DNA of 64,000 nucleotides from Cupriavidus sp. MP-37 (GTDB lineage: Bacteria > Pseudomonadota > Gammaproteobacteria > Burkholderiales > Burkholderiaceae): positions 1,139,001-1,203,000 of the forward strand of contig NZ_CP085344.1 in the NCBI RefSeq assembly GCF_020618415.1. Reading direction: 5' to 3'. A program made the translations under genes and the position numbers. The notes beneath the pieces were generated by a model, which was not told the DNA's origin, ran no database searches, and saw only the letters and a program-made list of their open reading frames with translations. This document shows, piece after piece, positions 45,642 through 54,804 of this stretch (positions within the stretch are counted from its first letter, which is position 1; every line of letters starts with the position of its first letter).

Positions 45642-47168
45642 TCAGGGGACCGCCGGCCGGTCGAACAGGCTTTCCCACAGGGTGTCGACCCTGGCCTTGA
45701 CCGCGGCGTCCATGGCGATCGGCGTGCCCCATTCGCGCGTGGTCTCGCCGGGCCACTTGTCGGTGGCGTCGATGCCCATCTTGGAGCCCAGGCCCGACAC
45801 CGGCGAGGCGAAGTCGAGATAGTCGATCGGCGTATTGTCGACCAGCACCGTGTCGCGGCTGGGGTCGACGCGGGTGGTGATGGCCCAGATCACTTCCTTC
45901 CAGTCGCGCACGTCGACATCGTCGTCGACCACCACGATGAACTTCGTATACATGAACTGCCGCAGGAAGCTCCACACCCCGAACATCACGCGCTTGGCAT
46001 GGCCGGCGTACTGCTTCTTCATCCGCACCAGCGCCATACGGTAGCTGCAGCCCTCGGGCGGCAGGTAGAAGTCGGTGATCTCGGGGAACTGCTTCTGCAG
46101 CAGCGGCACGAACACCTCGTTCAGCGCCACGCCCAGCACGGCCGGCTCGTCGGGCGGCTTGCCGGTGTAGGTGGAGTGGTAGATCGGGTCGCGCCGCATG
46201 GTGATGCGGTCGATGGTGAAGACCGGGAACCAGTCCTGCTCGTTGTAGTAGCCGGTGTGGTCGCCGAACGGGCCTTCGAGCGCGTGCTGGTAGCCGGACG
46301 GATGGTTCGGGTCCGGCTGGATATGGCCTTCCAGCACGATCTCGGCCGAGGCCGGCACGCTCAGCTCGGACAGCGTCGGCGTCAGGCAGCCCGCCAGCGC
46401 GGTGCGGCTGCCGCGCAGCAGGCCGGCGAACTGGTATTCGGACAGCGTATCGGGCACCGGCGTCACCGCGCCCAGGATGGTGGCGGGATCGGCGCCCAGT
46501 GCCACCGCGATCGGGAACGGCTTGCCGGGGTTGGCCAGCGCATGCTCGCGGAAATCGAGCGCGCCGCCGCGGTGCGCGAGCCAGCGCATGATGACCTGGT
46601 TGCGGCCGATCACTTGCTGGCGGTAGATGCCCAGGTTCTGGCGCTTCTTGTGCGGGCCCTTGGTCACCACCAGGCCCCAGGTAATCAGCGGGGCGGCGTC
46701 GCCCGGCCAGCAGGTCTGGATCGGCAGGCGCGCCAGGTCGACGTCGTTGCCTTCCCACACCACCTCCTGGCAGGCCGGGCCGCTGACGCGCTTCGGCGCC
46801 ATGTCCCACACCGATTTGGCGAGCGTAAACAGCTTGCCGGCCTCGCGCAGGCCGCGCGGCGGCTCCGGTTCCTTCAGCGCCGACAGGACCCGGCCGATGT
46901 CGCGCAGGTCTTCCATCGATTCGGCGCCCATGCCAAATGCGACTCTGCGTGTCGTGCCGAACAGATTGGCCAGCACCGGCACGCTATAGATGTCGCCATG
47001 GGGAGCGCCCGCAGGTTGCTCGAAGACGACCGCGGGGCCGCCGGCGCGCAGCAGGCGGTCGCAGATTTCGGTCATTTCGAGGTTGGGCGACACTGGCCGG
47101 GCGATGCGCCGCAGCTCGCCAAGCCTTTCGAGCTGGCCGATGAAATCGCGCAAGTCTTTGTATTGCAT
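45642..47168 (-). CDS. ubiD: UbiD family decarboxylase (3-octaprenyl-4-hydroxybenzoate carboxy-lyase)
   Basis: 508 aa. [22 protein letters not shown] is the standard start. Conserved segments are [31 protein letters not shown], the Glu-Arg-Glu type active site around HCLTP-like residues and [12 protein letters not shown] near the C-terminus. It depends on the UbiX-made prenylated FMN. It decarboxylates a ubiquinone intermediate. ATG 47168 is the conserved start. It is divergent from the transglycosylase gene across 651 nt. Confidence 0.95.
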   Translation of the reverse strand: MQYKDLRDFIGQLERLGELRRIARPVSPNLEMTEICDRLLRAGGPAVVFEQPAGAPHGDIYSVPVLANLFGTTRRVAFGMGAESMEDLRDIGRVLSALKEPEPPRGLREAGKLFTLAKSVWDMAPKRVSGPACQEVVWEGNDVDLARLPIQTCWPGDAAPLITWGLVVTKGPHKKRQNLGIYRQQVIGRNQVIMRWLAHRGGALDFREHALANPGKPFPIAVALGADPATILGAVTPVPDTLSEYQFAGLLRGSRTALAGCLTPTLSELSVPASAEIVLEGHIQPDPNHPSGYQHALEGPFGDHTGYYNEQDWFPVFTIDRITMRRDPIYHSTYTGKPPDEPAVLGVALNEVFVPLLQKQFPEITDFYLPPEGCSYRMALVRMKKQYAGHAKRVMFGVWSFLRQFMYTKFIVVVDDDVDVRDWKEVIWAITTRVDPSRDTVLVDNTPIDYLDFASPVSGLGSKMGIDATDKWPGETTREWGTPIAMDAAVKARVDTLWESLFDRPAVP

Positions 47169-47435
47169 GGTGAATTCTGTTGTGGTGCGGCATCCCGCAC
47201 CGGATCCAGGGAGGCGGCAGTCAGGTCGGTGACGATACACATTCCTCGGGGCGGCGGCAAAAAAATCGTCCGGCCGGTGCCGCGGAAATTGTAAGTTTTT
47301 TGTCCGCCAGGGGGCGGGCCGTAACGCGGCGAGCCAAGGCCACGCCTGCGTTTGCGGGTATCCGAGTGATGCCGGTCCGACCCAAACCGCCTTGTTACAA
47401 ATAACTGGAAGTAGTGAATTATCGATTTATTATTC
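47169..47435. other. Intergenic region upstream of ubiD
   Basis: 267 nt without a supported gene. It should hold the ubiD promoter. No clear sigma70 match was seen on the minus strand, and no repeat or known riboswitch was recognised. The plus-strand promoter for the transglycosylase starts at its right edge. Confidence 0.4.
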
Positions 47436-47464
47436 TTGACGGGATATAACACCGTTCCTACAAT
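47436..47464 (+). promoter_or_regulatory. Sigma70 promoter of the lytic transglycosylase gene
   Basis: TTGACG (47436-47441), a 17-nt spacer, then TACAAT (47459-47464). Both boxes match consensus at five of six positions with ideal spacing. The transcription start is predicted near 47471, giving a leader of about 350 nt. Confidence 0.8.
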
Positions 47465-47819
47465 CCGGTCTGCTCCATGGAGTGTTGCGTCGCAACATGG
47501 ATTTTCCCCCTGTGTCAAGGGGTGCACATCAAAACAACGTGCCAGAGAATCCCTCCAGCAAGGACCGATGGTCGTAGTCCCGCGCGCATGGCGGGTGACC
47601 GGTCGCCTCCGGCGACTTGCCGGAGTGTAGAGAGTTAAGTCGTGGCAGGTAGCGCTCCCCCAGGGCGCGGCCTGTTTCCAAGTTGGGCGCATGGGGAGCG
47701 CCCTGCCAACAGGTGCTTGGTCGTCACTGCTAGACGGCGCGGCATCCTTACTTGAGTACGTTGAGATCGGGCGCGCGCCGCAGTCGGGCACGCGAAGCGG
47801 GCAACGGATGGAGGTAAGC
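47465..47819 (+). promoter_or_regulatory. Long structured 5' leader of the lytic transglycosylase gene
   Basis: About 350 nt between the promoter and ATG 47820. A perfect 15-bp palindrome TGTTGCG-T-CGCAACA lies at 47483-47497. Hairpins CCCGC/GCGGG and GTCGCC-tcc-GGCGAC lie around 47580-47615. A long stem pairs GGCAGG+GCGCTCCCC (47644-47660, TA bulge) with GGGGAGCGC+CCTGCC (47693-47707), enclosing a 32-nt loop. No riboswitch class I know was recognised. The arrangement is what a cis-regulatory RNA or thermosensor would look like, but function is not shown. Confidence 0.5.
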
Positions 47820-48929
47820 ATGAGCGGTTGGAAAACCCTTCATCTTCCCGGCATCGGGCGGGCCCTGCAGGTCCGCCTCCGACAGCCGGTACCCGGAGTG
47901 AGTCGGGCATTGCAGGTCCGTCTCGCGCATCCGGTCGCGGGCCGCGCGTTGCGCGGAGGCCGCACGACGCTGAAGTACGCCCTGAACAGCCTGGGCGTGG
48001 TGGCGGTGGTTTCGGCGGTGTCGCTGTCGGTGAGCCAGGAATGGCGCACCACGCTGGCCGCCTTGCTGGCCGGTGACGAAGCGCCGGCGGTGCTGGTCAG
48101 CGCCGCCGTGGCAGCGCCCGCGCATGCCGGCACTGCCCCCGGCGCTGCGCACAGCCCGGCCGTTTCCAATGCCGTCCCGGCCAGCACGGCGGACGTCGCG
48201 GCGGCCAAGTTCGGCTATGGCACTGGCCGCGGCGGCAAGCTCGGCCTGCCGACCGTGTCGGGCGTCGACGAATGGAGCCTGGCGGCCAATACCAAGGTGC
48301 CGTCGGTGGCGCACCTTGCCGCGCGGATCCCGGTCACGCGCGTGGCCGCGGACGCCCGCAGCACCGGCGGCACGCTGGGCAGCGCGCGCGAACAGGCCGC
48401 GGTGGCGGACTATATCGCCCGCAAGTACCGCGTGGCGGCCCAGGCCACCGCGCAGCTGGTCAAGGCAGCCTACCTGACCGGGCGCGAGGTCGGCATCGAT
48501 CCGCTGCTGATCCTGGGCGTGATCGCGATCGAGTCCAGCTTCAACCCGTACGCCGAAAGCGGCGTGGGTGCGCAGGGCCTGATGCAGGTCATGACCAAGG
48601 TCCACCAGGACAAGTACGAAGCCGTTGGCGGCGTGTCGGCGGCGCTGAACCCGTACGCCAACATCAAGATCGGCGCGCTGGTGCTCAAGGACTGCATCGC
48701 CCGCGCCGGCTCGCTCGAGGGCGGCCTGAAGTACTACGTCGGCGCCACCACGGCTACCGACGGCGGCTACGGCGCCAAGGTGCTGGCCGAGCGCGCCCGC
48801 CTGCGCCAGCTGATCGGCGTGCGCAGCGCGCCGGCCAACGCCGACAAGCCGGCCGCCGAGGACAAGGCGCCGGTCGAGCACGCGCCGACCGAGAAGCTGG
48901 AAGCCAACAACGGGCCGCACAACGCCTGA
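47820..48929 (+). CDS. Lytic transglycosylase (SLT domain) with N-terminal membrane anchor
   Basis: 369 aa. Two 13-residue repeats at 14-26 and 29-41 (RALQVRLRQPVPG, RALQVRLAHPVAG) form a basic cytoplasmic tail before the membrane helix (about 53-72). A linker leads to the catalytic SLT domain from about 200, with the active Glu at 238 in AIESSFNPYAESGVGAQGLMQVM. It cleaves peptidoglycan glycan strands between MurNAc and GlcNAc from the periplasmic side. ATG 47820 was chosen for GGAGGT 5 nt upstream; ATG 47808 is an alternative. The repeat is unusual for the family. Confidence 0.88.
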   Translation: MSGWKTLHLPGIGRALQVRLRQPVPGVSRALQVRLAHPVAGRALRGGRTTLKYALNSLGVVAVVSAVSLSVSQEWRTTLAALLAGDEAPAVLVSAAVAAPAHAGTAPGAAHSPAVSNAVPASTADVAAAKFGYGTGRGGKLGLPTVSGVDEWSLAANTKVPSVAHLAARIPVTRVAADARSTGGTLGSAREQAAVADYIARKYRVAAQATAQLVKAAYLTGREVGIDPLLILGVIAIESSFNPYAESGVGAQGLMQVMTKVHQDKYEAVGGVSAALNPYANIKIGALVLKDCIARAGSLEGGLKYYVGATTATDGGYGAKVLAERARLRQLIGVRSAPANADKPAAEDKAPVEHAPTEKLEANNGPHNA

Positions 48930-48955
48930 GCCCGGCTTTCGGCATCGCCCAGAAG

Positions 48956-48979
48956 AAAAGCACCCCGCGGGGTGCTTTT
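48956..48979. terminator. Bidirectional intrinsic terminator
   Basis: Inverted repeat AAAAGCACCCC-GC-GGGGTGCTTTT (11-bp arms, T-tract on both strands) between the convergent transglycosylase and aminotransferase genes. Confidence 0.88.
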
Positions 48980-49012
48980 TCTTTTGCCTGCCGCCGCCGC
49001 GGCCGGCGGCGC

Positions 49013-50194
49013 TCAGCGGAACAGCTTGCCCAGCCGCGCCATCGCCTCTTCGATATTCTCGCGCGAGGTCGCGTACGAGATCCGGATGTAGTCCCGGGCC
49101 GTATGCGGACCGAAATCCTGTCCCGGCACCATCACCACGCCCGCATCGTGCAGCATCGACTGCGTCAGCCGGTCGGCGTCGCCCGCCGCCGGGTGGTTGA
49201 CGCCCCGGCAGTCGGCATACACATAGAAGGCGCCGTCGGGACGCACCGGCACGCGCAGGCCCAGCGACTCCAGCGCCGGCACGATCAGGTCGCGGCGGCG
49301 GCGGAATTCGGCCTTGCGCTCGTCGTAGATGGCCAGCGCCTCGGGGGTAAAGCACGCCAGCGCGGCGTACTGCGCCACCGCCGAAGCGCAGATGAACAGG
49401 TTCTGCGCGACCTTCTCGAAGGCCTCGACCAGCGCCTCCGGCACCACCAGCCAGCCCAGGCGCCAGCCGGTCATGTTGAAGTACTTCGAGAAGCTGTTCA
49501 CCGTGACCACGTTCGGGTCCAGGGCCAGCGCCGACACCGGCGGGGCGTCGTAGGACAGGCCCTGGTAGATCTCGTCCACGATGGCAAAGCCGTGACGCGC
49601 GCGCACCGCCTGCAGGATGCGGGCAAGCTCATCGGGCAGGATCGAGGTGCCGGTCGGGTTGGACGGCGACGCCAGCAGCACGCCGCGGGTCTGCTCGCCC
49701 CAGTTGGCCTCGACCTGCGCGGCGGTCAGCTGGAAGCGCTCGGCCGGGCCGCTCGGGATCATGCGCGCGACGCCGTCGAAGGCGGCGACGAAGTGGCGGT
49801 TGCACGGATAGCTGGGGTCGGGCATCAGCACCTCGGCGCCGATCTCGACCAGCACCGCGCATGCCAGCAGCAGCGCGCCCGAGGCGCCGGCGGTGACGAT
49901 CACGCGCCGCGCCGGAATGTCCAGGCCGTAGGCGGTCTGGTAATAGCCGGCGATGGCCTCGCGCAGCGGGTGGATGCCGAGCGCGCCGGTGTACTGCGTG
50001 ACGCCGCGGCGCATGGCGGCTTCGGCCGCGCGCACCACCGGCTCGGCGGCAGTGAAGTCCGGCTCGCCGATGCCCATGTGCACGATATGGCGGCCGGCGC
50101 GCTCCAGCGCAGCGGCCTGCTTGGCCAGCTCCATCACGTGGAAGGCTTCGATGTTGGCGAGGCGTGAGGCGGTGGCCAGATGCTGCAAGTCCAT
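49013..50194 (-). CDS. PLP-dependent class I/II aminotransferase
   Basis: 393 aa. The substrate-binding GASGALLLAC segment, the Asn/Asp-Tyr region and the Schiff-base lysine in NSFSKYFNMTGWRLGW mark a fold-type I aminotransferase of the aspartate/alanine group. The N-terminal signature VMELAKQAAALERAGRHIVHMGIGEPDF resembles AlaA/AspC-like enzymes. The amino acid specificity cannot be told. It is separated from nusB by a terminator, so it is a single transcription unit. Confidence 0.9.
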   Translation of the reverse strand: MDLQHLATASRLANIEAFHVMELAKQAAALERAGRHIVHMGIGEPDFTAAEPVVRAAEAAMRRGVTQYTGALGIHPLREAIAGYYQTAYGLDIPARRVIVTAGASGALLLACAVLVEIGAEVLMPDPSYPCNRHFVAAFDGVARMIPSGPAERFQLTAAQVEANWGEQTRGVLLASPSNPTGTSILPDELARILQAVRARHGFAIVDEIYQGLSYDAPPVSALALDPNVVTVNSFSKYFNMTGWRLGWLVVPEALVEAFEKVAQNLFICASAVAQYAALACFTPEALAIYDERKAEFRRRRDLIVPALESLGLRVPVRPDGAFYVYADCRGVNHPAAGDADRLTQSMLHDAGVVMVPGQDFGPHTARDYIRISYATSRENIEEAMARLGKLFR

Positions 50195-50249
50195 GGTGTT
50201 CCGGGGCGGGCAGGGGCCCGCTCAGCAAAAGAAGGTGATGGGAATGAAA

Positions 50250-50269
50250 ACACCCGCCGCGGCGGGTGT
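50250..50269 (-). terminator. Intrinsic terminator after nusB
   Basis: On the minus strand ACACCCGCC-GC-GGCGGGTGT (9-bp arms) followed by TTTT. It ends the ribBX-ribH-nusB transcript. Confidence 0.7.
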
Positions 50270-50332
50270 CGTCTTCATCGGCGCTGGCGTCAGGGCCAGC
50301 GCGACGGCACAGGGGCCCGCGGAGCCGGGCGC

Positions 50333-50851
50333 TCAGCGGCGCGCGGCCACCTCGGCGGCGCGCACCTGGGCCGCCAGCTTGTCCAGCACGCCGTTGACGT
50401 ACTTGTAGCCCTCGACGCCGCCGAAGGTCTTGGTCAGCTCGACAGCCTCGTTGATGACCACCTTGTACGGGATGTCGAGGCAGTGCACCAGCTCATAGCT
50501 GCCGACCAGCAGCGCGGCGCGCTCGACCGGCGACAGCTCGTCGACGGAGCGGTCCAGGAACGGCTCGAACGCGGCGGTCAGGCGGGTTTCTTCGCGCACG
50601 GCGCCGTTGAGCAGCGCGTCGAAGTGCTCGCGGTCGGCCTTGTTGAAGCCCTGGGCGTCATGCAGGTGGGCCTGGATCGCGCCGATGTCGTTGCGGTTCA
50701 GCAGCCACTGGTACAGGCCCTGCAGGGCCAGCTCGCGCGAGCGGCGGCGCGCGCTCTTGGGCGGCGCCTTGGCTTCGGTGCGGGCCGCGCCCGGCTTGCC
50801 GCCGGCCGCCTTGCCGGCGTCGTTGTCCGGGGTGTTCGACGTATCACTCAT
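50333..50851 (-). CDS. nusB: Transcription antitermination factor NusB
   Basis: 172 aa. [23 protein letters not shown] is the NusB N-terminus and [35 protein letters not shown] the conserved C-terminal helices. It binds boxA RNA with NusE to antiterminate rRNA transcription. It overlaps ribH by 8 nt; the ribH-nusB pair is widespread in bacteria. The first 30 residues are a variable Asp/Ala/Lys-rich tail. Confidence 0.95.
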   Translation of the reverse strand: MSDTSNTPDNDAGKAAGGKPGAARTEAKAPPKSARRRSRELALQGLYQWLLNRNDIGAIQAHLHDAQGFNKADREHFDALLNGAVREETRLTAAFEPFLDRSVDELSPVERAALLVGSYELVHCLDIPYKVVINEAVELTKTFGGVEGYKYVNGVLDKLAAQVRAAEVAARR

Positions 50852-51344
50852 CGTCGTCCTCGTCTTCGTCTTCCTGGCCGCGCAGCGAATCCAGCGCCGC
50901 CACCAGGTTGGCCATCTCCACCGCGGCGCGGGCGCAGTCGCGGCCCTTTTCGCGGGTGCGGGCGTGGGCCTGCTCGTCGGTGTCGACGGTCAGGATGCCA
51001 TTGGCGATCGGCACATTGAAGTCCAGGCCGACGCGGGTGATGCCGGCGCCCGACTCGTTCGAGACCAGCTCGAAATGATAGGTCTCGCCGCGCACCACCG
51101 CGCCCAGCGCGACCAGCGCGTCGAACTGGCCGCTTTCGCACATCTTCTGCAGCGCCAGCGGGACTTCCAGCGCGCCGGGGACGGTCACCACCAGGGTGTC
51201 TTCGCCCTCGACGCCAAGCTTTTCCAGCTCGGCCACGCAGGCCTCGAGCAGTTCGGCGCAGACCGGCTCGTTGAAGCGCGCCTGCACGATGCCGATACGC
51301 AGGCCTTCACCGTCGAGGTTGCTGGGGTAGAAGCCGTGATCCAT
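50844..51344 (-). CDS. ribH: 6,7-dimethyl-8-ribityllumazine synthase
   Basis: 166 aa. [45 protein letters not shown] and [22 protein letters not shown] are the family signatures; His in GETYHFE is catalytic. It condenses 5-amino-6-ribitylaminouracil with 3,4-dihydroxybutanone phosphate, forming an icosahedral shell. The acidic C-terminus (DEDEDDDE) is unusual but harmless. Follows ribBX by 85 nt. Confidence 0.96.
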   Translation of the reverse strand: MDHGFYPSNLDGEGLRIGIVQARFNEPVCAELLEACVAELEKLGVEGEDTLVVTVPGALEVPLALQKMCESGQFDALVALGAVVRGETYHFELVSNESGAGITRVGLDFNVPIANGILTVDTDEQAHARTREKGRDCARAAVEMANLVAALDSLRGQEDEDEDDDE

Positions 51345-51429
51345 TGTTCAATTCTCCAGTTATTCGGGAGGGCCGCGGCGGCGTGCGCCGCGGCCCGGGT
51401 ATTCGGGGTGGCTCAGTCCTGGGGCCGGC

Positions 51430-52539
51430 TCAGTCGGCCTGGCCGCTCATCGGCTGGTAGCCGGTCACTTCCAGGTCGAAGCCGGTCATGCTGGGCATGC
51501 GCTGGCGGGCGGCCAGCACGCGCATCTTGCCGACGCCGACATCCTTCAGGATTTGCGCGCCCATGCCATAGGTGCGCAGGTCCGGCTTGCGGCGCGGCCG
51601 CGACTGCGGGGCATCGAGCGCGCTGAACTGCGTGAACAGCTGCTCGACGGTGTCGCCGCAGTTCAGCAGCACGATCACGCCGTGGTCGGCCTCGGCGATG
51701 GCCTGCATCGCCGCCGGGATGCTCCACGAGTGCGTGGTGCATTTCACTTCCAGCAGGTCCAGCACCGAGAACGGCTCGTGCACGCGCACCAGCGTTTCCT
51801 GTTCCGGCGTGGGCTTGCCCTTGACCAGTGCCAGGTGGGCCTGGCCGGTCGGCTTGTCGCGGTAGGCGATGCTGTGGAAGGTGCCGTACGGGGTTTGCAT
51901 GGCGCGCTCGCCGACGCGCTCGATAATGCTCTCGGTACGGCTGCGGTAGTGGATCAGGTCGGCAATGGTGCCGATCTTCAGGCCATGCTCCTGCGCGAAC
52001 TCGACCAGGTCGGGCAGGCGCGCCATGGTGCCGTCGTCCTTCATGATCTCGCAGATCACGGCCGCCGGCGTCAGGCCGGCCAGCGCGCCCAGGTCGCAGC
52101 CGGCCTCGGTATGGCCGGCGCGGATCAGCACGCCGCCGGGCTGTGCCGTCAGCGGGAAGATATGGCCGGGCTGGACCAGGTCCGCCGGCTTGGCGTCGCG
52201 GGCCACCGCAGCCTGCACGGTGCGGGCGCGGTCGGCGGCGGAAATGCCGGTGGTCACGCCCTCGGCCGCTTCGATCGAGACGGTGAAGTTGGTGCCGTGC
52301 TGGGTGCCGTTGCGGCTCACCATCGGATGCAGGTCGAGCTGGCGGCAGCGCTCGGCGGTCAACGTCAGGCAGATCAGGCCACGGCCATGCTTGGCCATGA
52401 AGTTGATCGCCTCCGGCGTGACGAAATCGGCAGCCAGGACCAGGTCGCCCTCATTTTCGCGGTCTTCCTCGTCGACGAGGATGACCATGCGGCCGGCGCG
52501 AATGTCGGCAATGATGTCTTCGGTACGGGCGATTGTCAT
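51430..52539 (-). CDS. ribB: 3,4-dihydroxy-2-butanone-4-phosphate synthase fused to degenerate GTP cyclohydrolase II domain (RibBX)
   Basis: 369 aa. The RibB half carries [18 protein letters not shown] and [25 protein letters not shown]. It is fused at about residue 205 to a RibA-like domain ([13 protein letters not shown]). The zinc-binding ECLTGDxxGSxxCDC segment of GTP cyclohydrolase II is absent: after LVRVHEP the sequence is [11 protein letters not shown]. So the second domain is probably inactive in that reaction and a separate RibA is expected elsewhere. ATG 52539 is the conserved start; the frame remains open upstream without similarity. Confidence 0.92.
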   Translation of the reverse strand: MTIARTEDIIADIRAGRMVILVDEEDRENEGDLVLAADFVTPEAINFMAKHGRGLICLTLTAERCRQLDLHPMVSRNGTQHGTNFTVSIEAAEGVTTGISAADRARTVQAAVARDAKPADLVQPGHIFPLTAQPGGVLIRAGHTEAGCDLGALAGLTPAAVICEIMKDDGTMARLPDLVEFAQEHGLKIGTIADLIHYRSRTESIIERVGERAMQTPYGTFHSIAYRDKPTGQAHLALVKGKPTPEQETLVRVHEPFSVLDLLEVKCTTHSWSIPAAMQAIAEADHGVIVLLNCGDTVEQLFTQFSALDAPQSRPRRKPDLRTYGMGAQILKDVGVGKMRVLAARQRMPSMTGFDLEVTGYQPMSGQAD

Positions 52540-52843
52540 GGCGTGCTGAACGGCAGGTTGGGGCGAATTCGGGCGAAAAACCGGCGAATGGCTGTGGCAG
52601 GAACCGTGGCCGCGGTGGAAGGCGGCCGGACTGAGGCGGGGCATCGGGCCGGACCGCTGGGCCATATACGCCCGGCGGGTTGCCCAGTCAAGCCGGGTAT
52701 TGTACGCCAAGGCAGGCCATGCGGGAGCGGCGGCTGCGGAAAGTGCGCCGGCTGCGCGCCGGCGGGTGGGGCGGGGTGGCGCAGTGGCGAAACGCCCGGG
52801 CCGGCCGGGTGCCGCCTGCGGCGCCTGGCGGAACGTGCCGGGC
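52540..52843. other. Upstream region of ribBX, no FMN riboswitch seen
   Basis: 304 nt, very GC rich, between ribBX and a small unknown gene. No RFN element core (AGGGYGGGGTGAAATTCC type) was found in either orientation and no clear promoter was identified. Confidence 0.4.
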
Positions 52844-53101
52844 TCAGGCGGCCTGGGCGAGCGGCGTACGCACCGTGGCCGCGTTCGCCGACGCGGTGCG
52901 CAGGCGCGAGGTCCTGGCGATGCGTGCCCTGGCTGCGCGCGTTGCGTCAGCCAGTGCCAGTTCGCGGGTGGGGAAGCCGGCGTTGGGCCGGGCGAAGCGG
53001 GCATGCGCATCGAGCGCATATGACCACTCCCATTTGCCGAAGGTCACCTCGGCCAGCGTCACGACAACGTGGCAGTGTTGATAGAAGAAGCTTTCGCCCA
53101 T
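52844..53101 (-). CDS. Small hypothetical protein
   Basis: 85 aa from ATG 53101. Aromatic and His-rich first half (MGESFFYQHCHVVVTL, FGKWEWSYALD), then Arg/Ala rich. No family recognised. Codon use looks coding; it lies upstream of ribBX on the same strand and may share its transcript. Confidence 0.5.
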   Translation of the reverse strand: MGESFFYQHCHVVVTLAEVTFGKWEWSYALDAHARFARPNAGFPTRELALADATRAARARIARTSRLRTASANAATVRTPLAQAA

Positions 53102-53171
53102 GCGGGTTCCAAATAAGTTGGCGCTGTACCAGCGCGTGAGAGACGGTGCAACGGCGCTACGCTGCTTCCCT

Positions 53172-53462
53172 TCAGTCTGGCCGGCCATGGCACCACGGAA
53201 AGCCGGCAAAGCGTCGCGCGCCGGCCCGCCTGAATGGCCTGAAGCGCATGAACAACGGTCGTGACGGCGGCTGCAAGCGTGGCCAGCCGTCGCCGACGGC
53301 GCGATCCCAGTCGATCAGCAGCGTGACGGCGCGCCGCAGTGGGGTGGAACTGAGCCGCAGCAGGCCCATGCGATGCGCCACCTGGGCGGCATGGCGAGGC
53401 AGCTGCCACAGCGGCGTGGCGGCAACCCAGCGGTAAGTCATTCGGGAAGCAGGCGCTGTCAT
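53172..53462 (-). CDS. Small hypothetical protein
   Basis: 96 aa. ATG 53462 has AAGAGGA 6 nt upstream. Basic, with WQLPRHAAQVAHRMGLLRLSS and no signal peptide. No family recognised. It precedes the 85-aa gene by 70 nt on the same strand. Confidence 0.5.
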   Translation of the reverse strand: MTAPASRMTYRWVAATPLWQLPRHAAQVAHRMGLLRLSSTPLRRAVTLLIDWDRAVGDGWPRLQPPSRPLFMRFRPFRRAGARRFAGFPWCHGRPD

Positions 53463-53858
53463 GTGATGTCCTCTTGGTTGCCGGGCCGAAGCCGGCACAG
53501 CGGCCACGGCGCTTGCGCGCGGCGTGGCGGATGCAGGGAAACGCCGGTGGACAGGACGCGATCGCCGGCAGGGCAGCGTCCGGTGAGGCGTAGGCGAGGG
53601 AAGCTGGAATGCGTGGGTGCGCCGAGGGTCAGACATGTCCTGCGCACAGCCCTTTGATTGTAGGCGCACCAGGCCGTCCATCCCAGTTCGCTTACAACAT
53701 CGGGCATCGCGGCAAGAAATCCGCCACGAACGCGCGACGGCGGCGTAAGCTGCACCGGTGGGCGGGACGCAAGTTCCCGCCGGACTGCGGATCCGGCCCG
53801 GTCCGATCGCGTCCGCAGGGTTTGCATACTCAGTCCGCACAAACTCAGGGAGACAGCC
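53463..53858. other. Divergent intergenic region between two small unknown genes
   Basis: 396 nt with no convincing gene on either strand. Probably carries two divergent promoters; no consensus pair or known RNA element was recognised. Confidence 0.35.
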
Positions 53859-54101
53859 ATGCCGAGACAGATCAAGAACAAGGCCGAACTGCGTGCGATG
53901 GTCCGGGCGGAGCAGGCGAAGGTGCCTGAGTGCGAGGGTGCCTGCTTCGGCGATATCGTCTGGCACGCGCCGGATGCCAGCGGCTGCAACTGGAGCCTGT
54001 CGACCATGGAAGGCGGCGACAGCGCCGCATGCGTGGCAGCGCTGCGCCCCTTCACCGACCGGTTGCGCCAGACCTACAACGTGCCCGACGAGGGCAAGTA
54101 G
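53859..54101 (+). CDS. Conserved hypothetical protein, Cys-containing
   Basis: 80 aa. Contains VPECEGACFGDIVWHAPD, SGCNWSLSTMEGGDSAAC and a C-terminal RLRQTYNVPDEG. The regular Cys spacing hints at a metal or disulfide fold. GGGAGA ribosome site upstream. No family name; convergent with ribE 12 nt away. Confidence 0.65.
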   Translation: MPRQIKNKAELRAMVRAEQAKVPECEGACFGDIVWHAPDASGCNWSLSTMEGGDSAACVAALRPFTDRLRQTYNVPDEGK

Positions 54102-54113
54102 TAGCCGCGGCCT

Positions 54114-54746
54114 TTACGCGGGCGCCTGCGCGGTCGACAGCATCCGTTCCACGTAACGGGCGATCAGGTCGATCTCGAGATTCACGTGCGCGCCGGGCTT
54201 GAGCTCCTGCAGCGTGGTGACTTCGACGGTGTGCGGGATCAGGTTGATCGAGAACACGCAGCCGTCGGCTTCATCGCTGACGCGGTTGACGGTCAGCGAC
54301 ACGCCGTTGACCACCACCGAGCCCTTGTAGGCGAGGTAGCGCGCCAGTTCGCGCGGCGCACGGATGCGCAGCTCATGCGACTCGCCTACCGGGGCGAAAT
54401 GCACCACTTCGCCCAGGCCGTCGACGTGCCCCGACACCAGGTGCCCGCCCAGGCGGTCGGCCAGGCGCAGCGCCTTTTCCAGGTTGACGCGGCCGGGACG
54501 GTCGAGCCCCACGGTCTTGTCGAGCGATTCGCGCGAGACTTCGACGTCGAACGTGTCGGGCGCCATGGCGATCACCGTCATGCAGGCGCCCTGGATCGCG
54601 ATGCTGTCGCCGATGATGACGTCCGACAGATCCAGCCCGCCCGCGGCGATGCGCAGGCGCACGCCGGCGTCGGCGGACTCGGCGGTGGCGCCGAGCGGGG
54701 TAACGGATTCAATGCGGCCGACCGCCGCGACAATGCCAGTGAACAT
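54114..54746 (-). CDS. ribE: Riboflavin synthase, alpha subunit
   Basis: 210 aa with two homologous lumazine-binding barrels (1-100 and 101-200): MFTGIVAAVGRIESVTPLG, VIIGDSIAIQGACMTVI, GRVNLEKALRLADRLGGHLVSGHVDG and VNGVSLTVN. It dismutates two lumazine molecules to riboflavin. It follows ribD by 58 nt, probably as one operon. The products join RibBX/RibH made 2 kb away on the same strand. Confidence 0.96.
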   Translation of the reverse strand: MFTGIVAAVGRIESVTPLGATAESADAGVRLRIAAGGLDLSDVIIGDSIAIQGACMTVIAMAPDTFDVEVSRESLDKTVGLDRPGRVNLEKALRLADRLGGHLVSGHVDGLGEVVHFAPVGESHELRIRAPRELARYLAYKGSVVVNGVSLTVNRVSDEADGCVFSINLIPHTVEVTTLQELKPGAHVNLEIDLIARYVERMLSTAQAPA

Positions 54747-54804
54747 GGTGGAGTCTTGTGCTTGAGGTTTTGGGAATCTGGGAGACGGGCTGCCGCGTCA
54801 GGCG

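Noticed and set aside
43467..47294. A 1275-codon open frame on the plus strand antisense to three genes
   Set aside because: It lies opposite the mutarotase, acetoacetyl-CoA synthetase and ubiD genes, which show clear family motifs; long antisense frames are expected in this GC-rich codon usage, and its own translation has no recognisable domain.
47465..47819. Cyclic di-GMP or ydaO-type riboswitch in the transglycosylase leader
   Set aside because: Some purine-rich and hairpin sequences look similar, but the conserved cores of those classes are not present; left as an unknown structured leader.
52540..52843. FMN riboswitch upstream of ribBX
   Set aside because: The conserved RFN core was not found on either strand.
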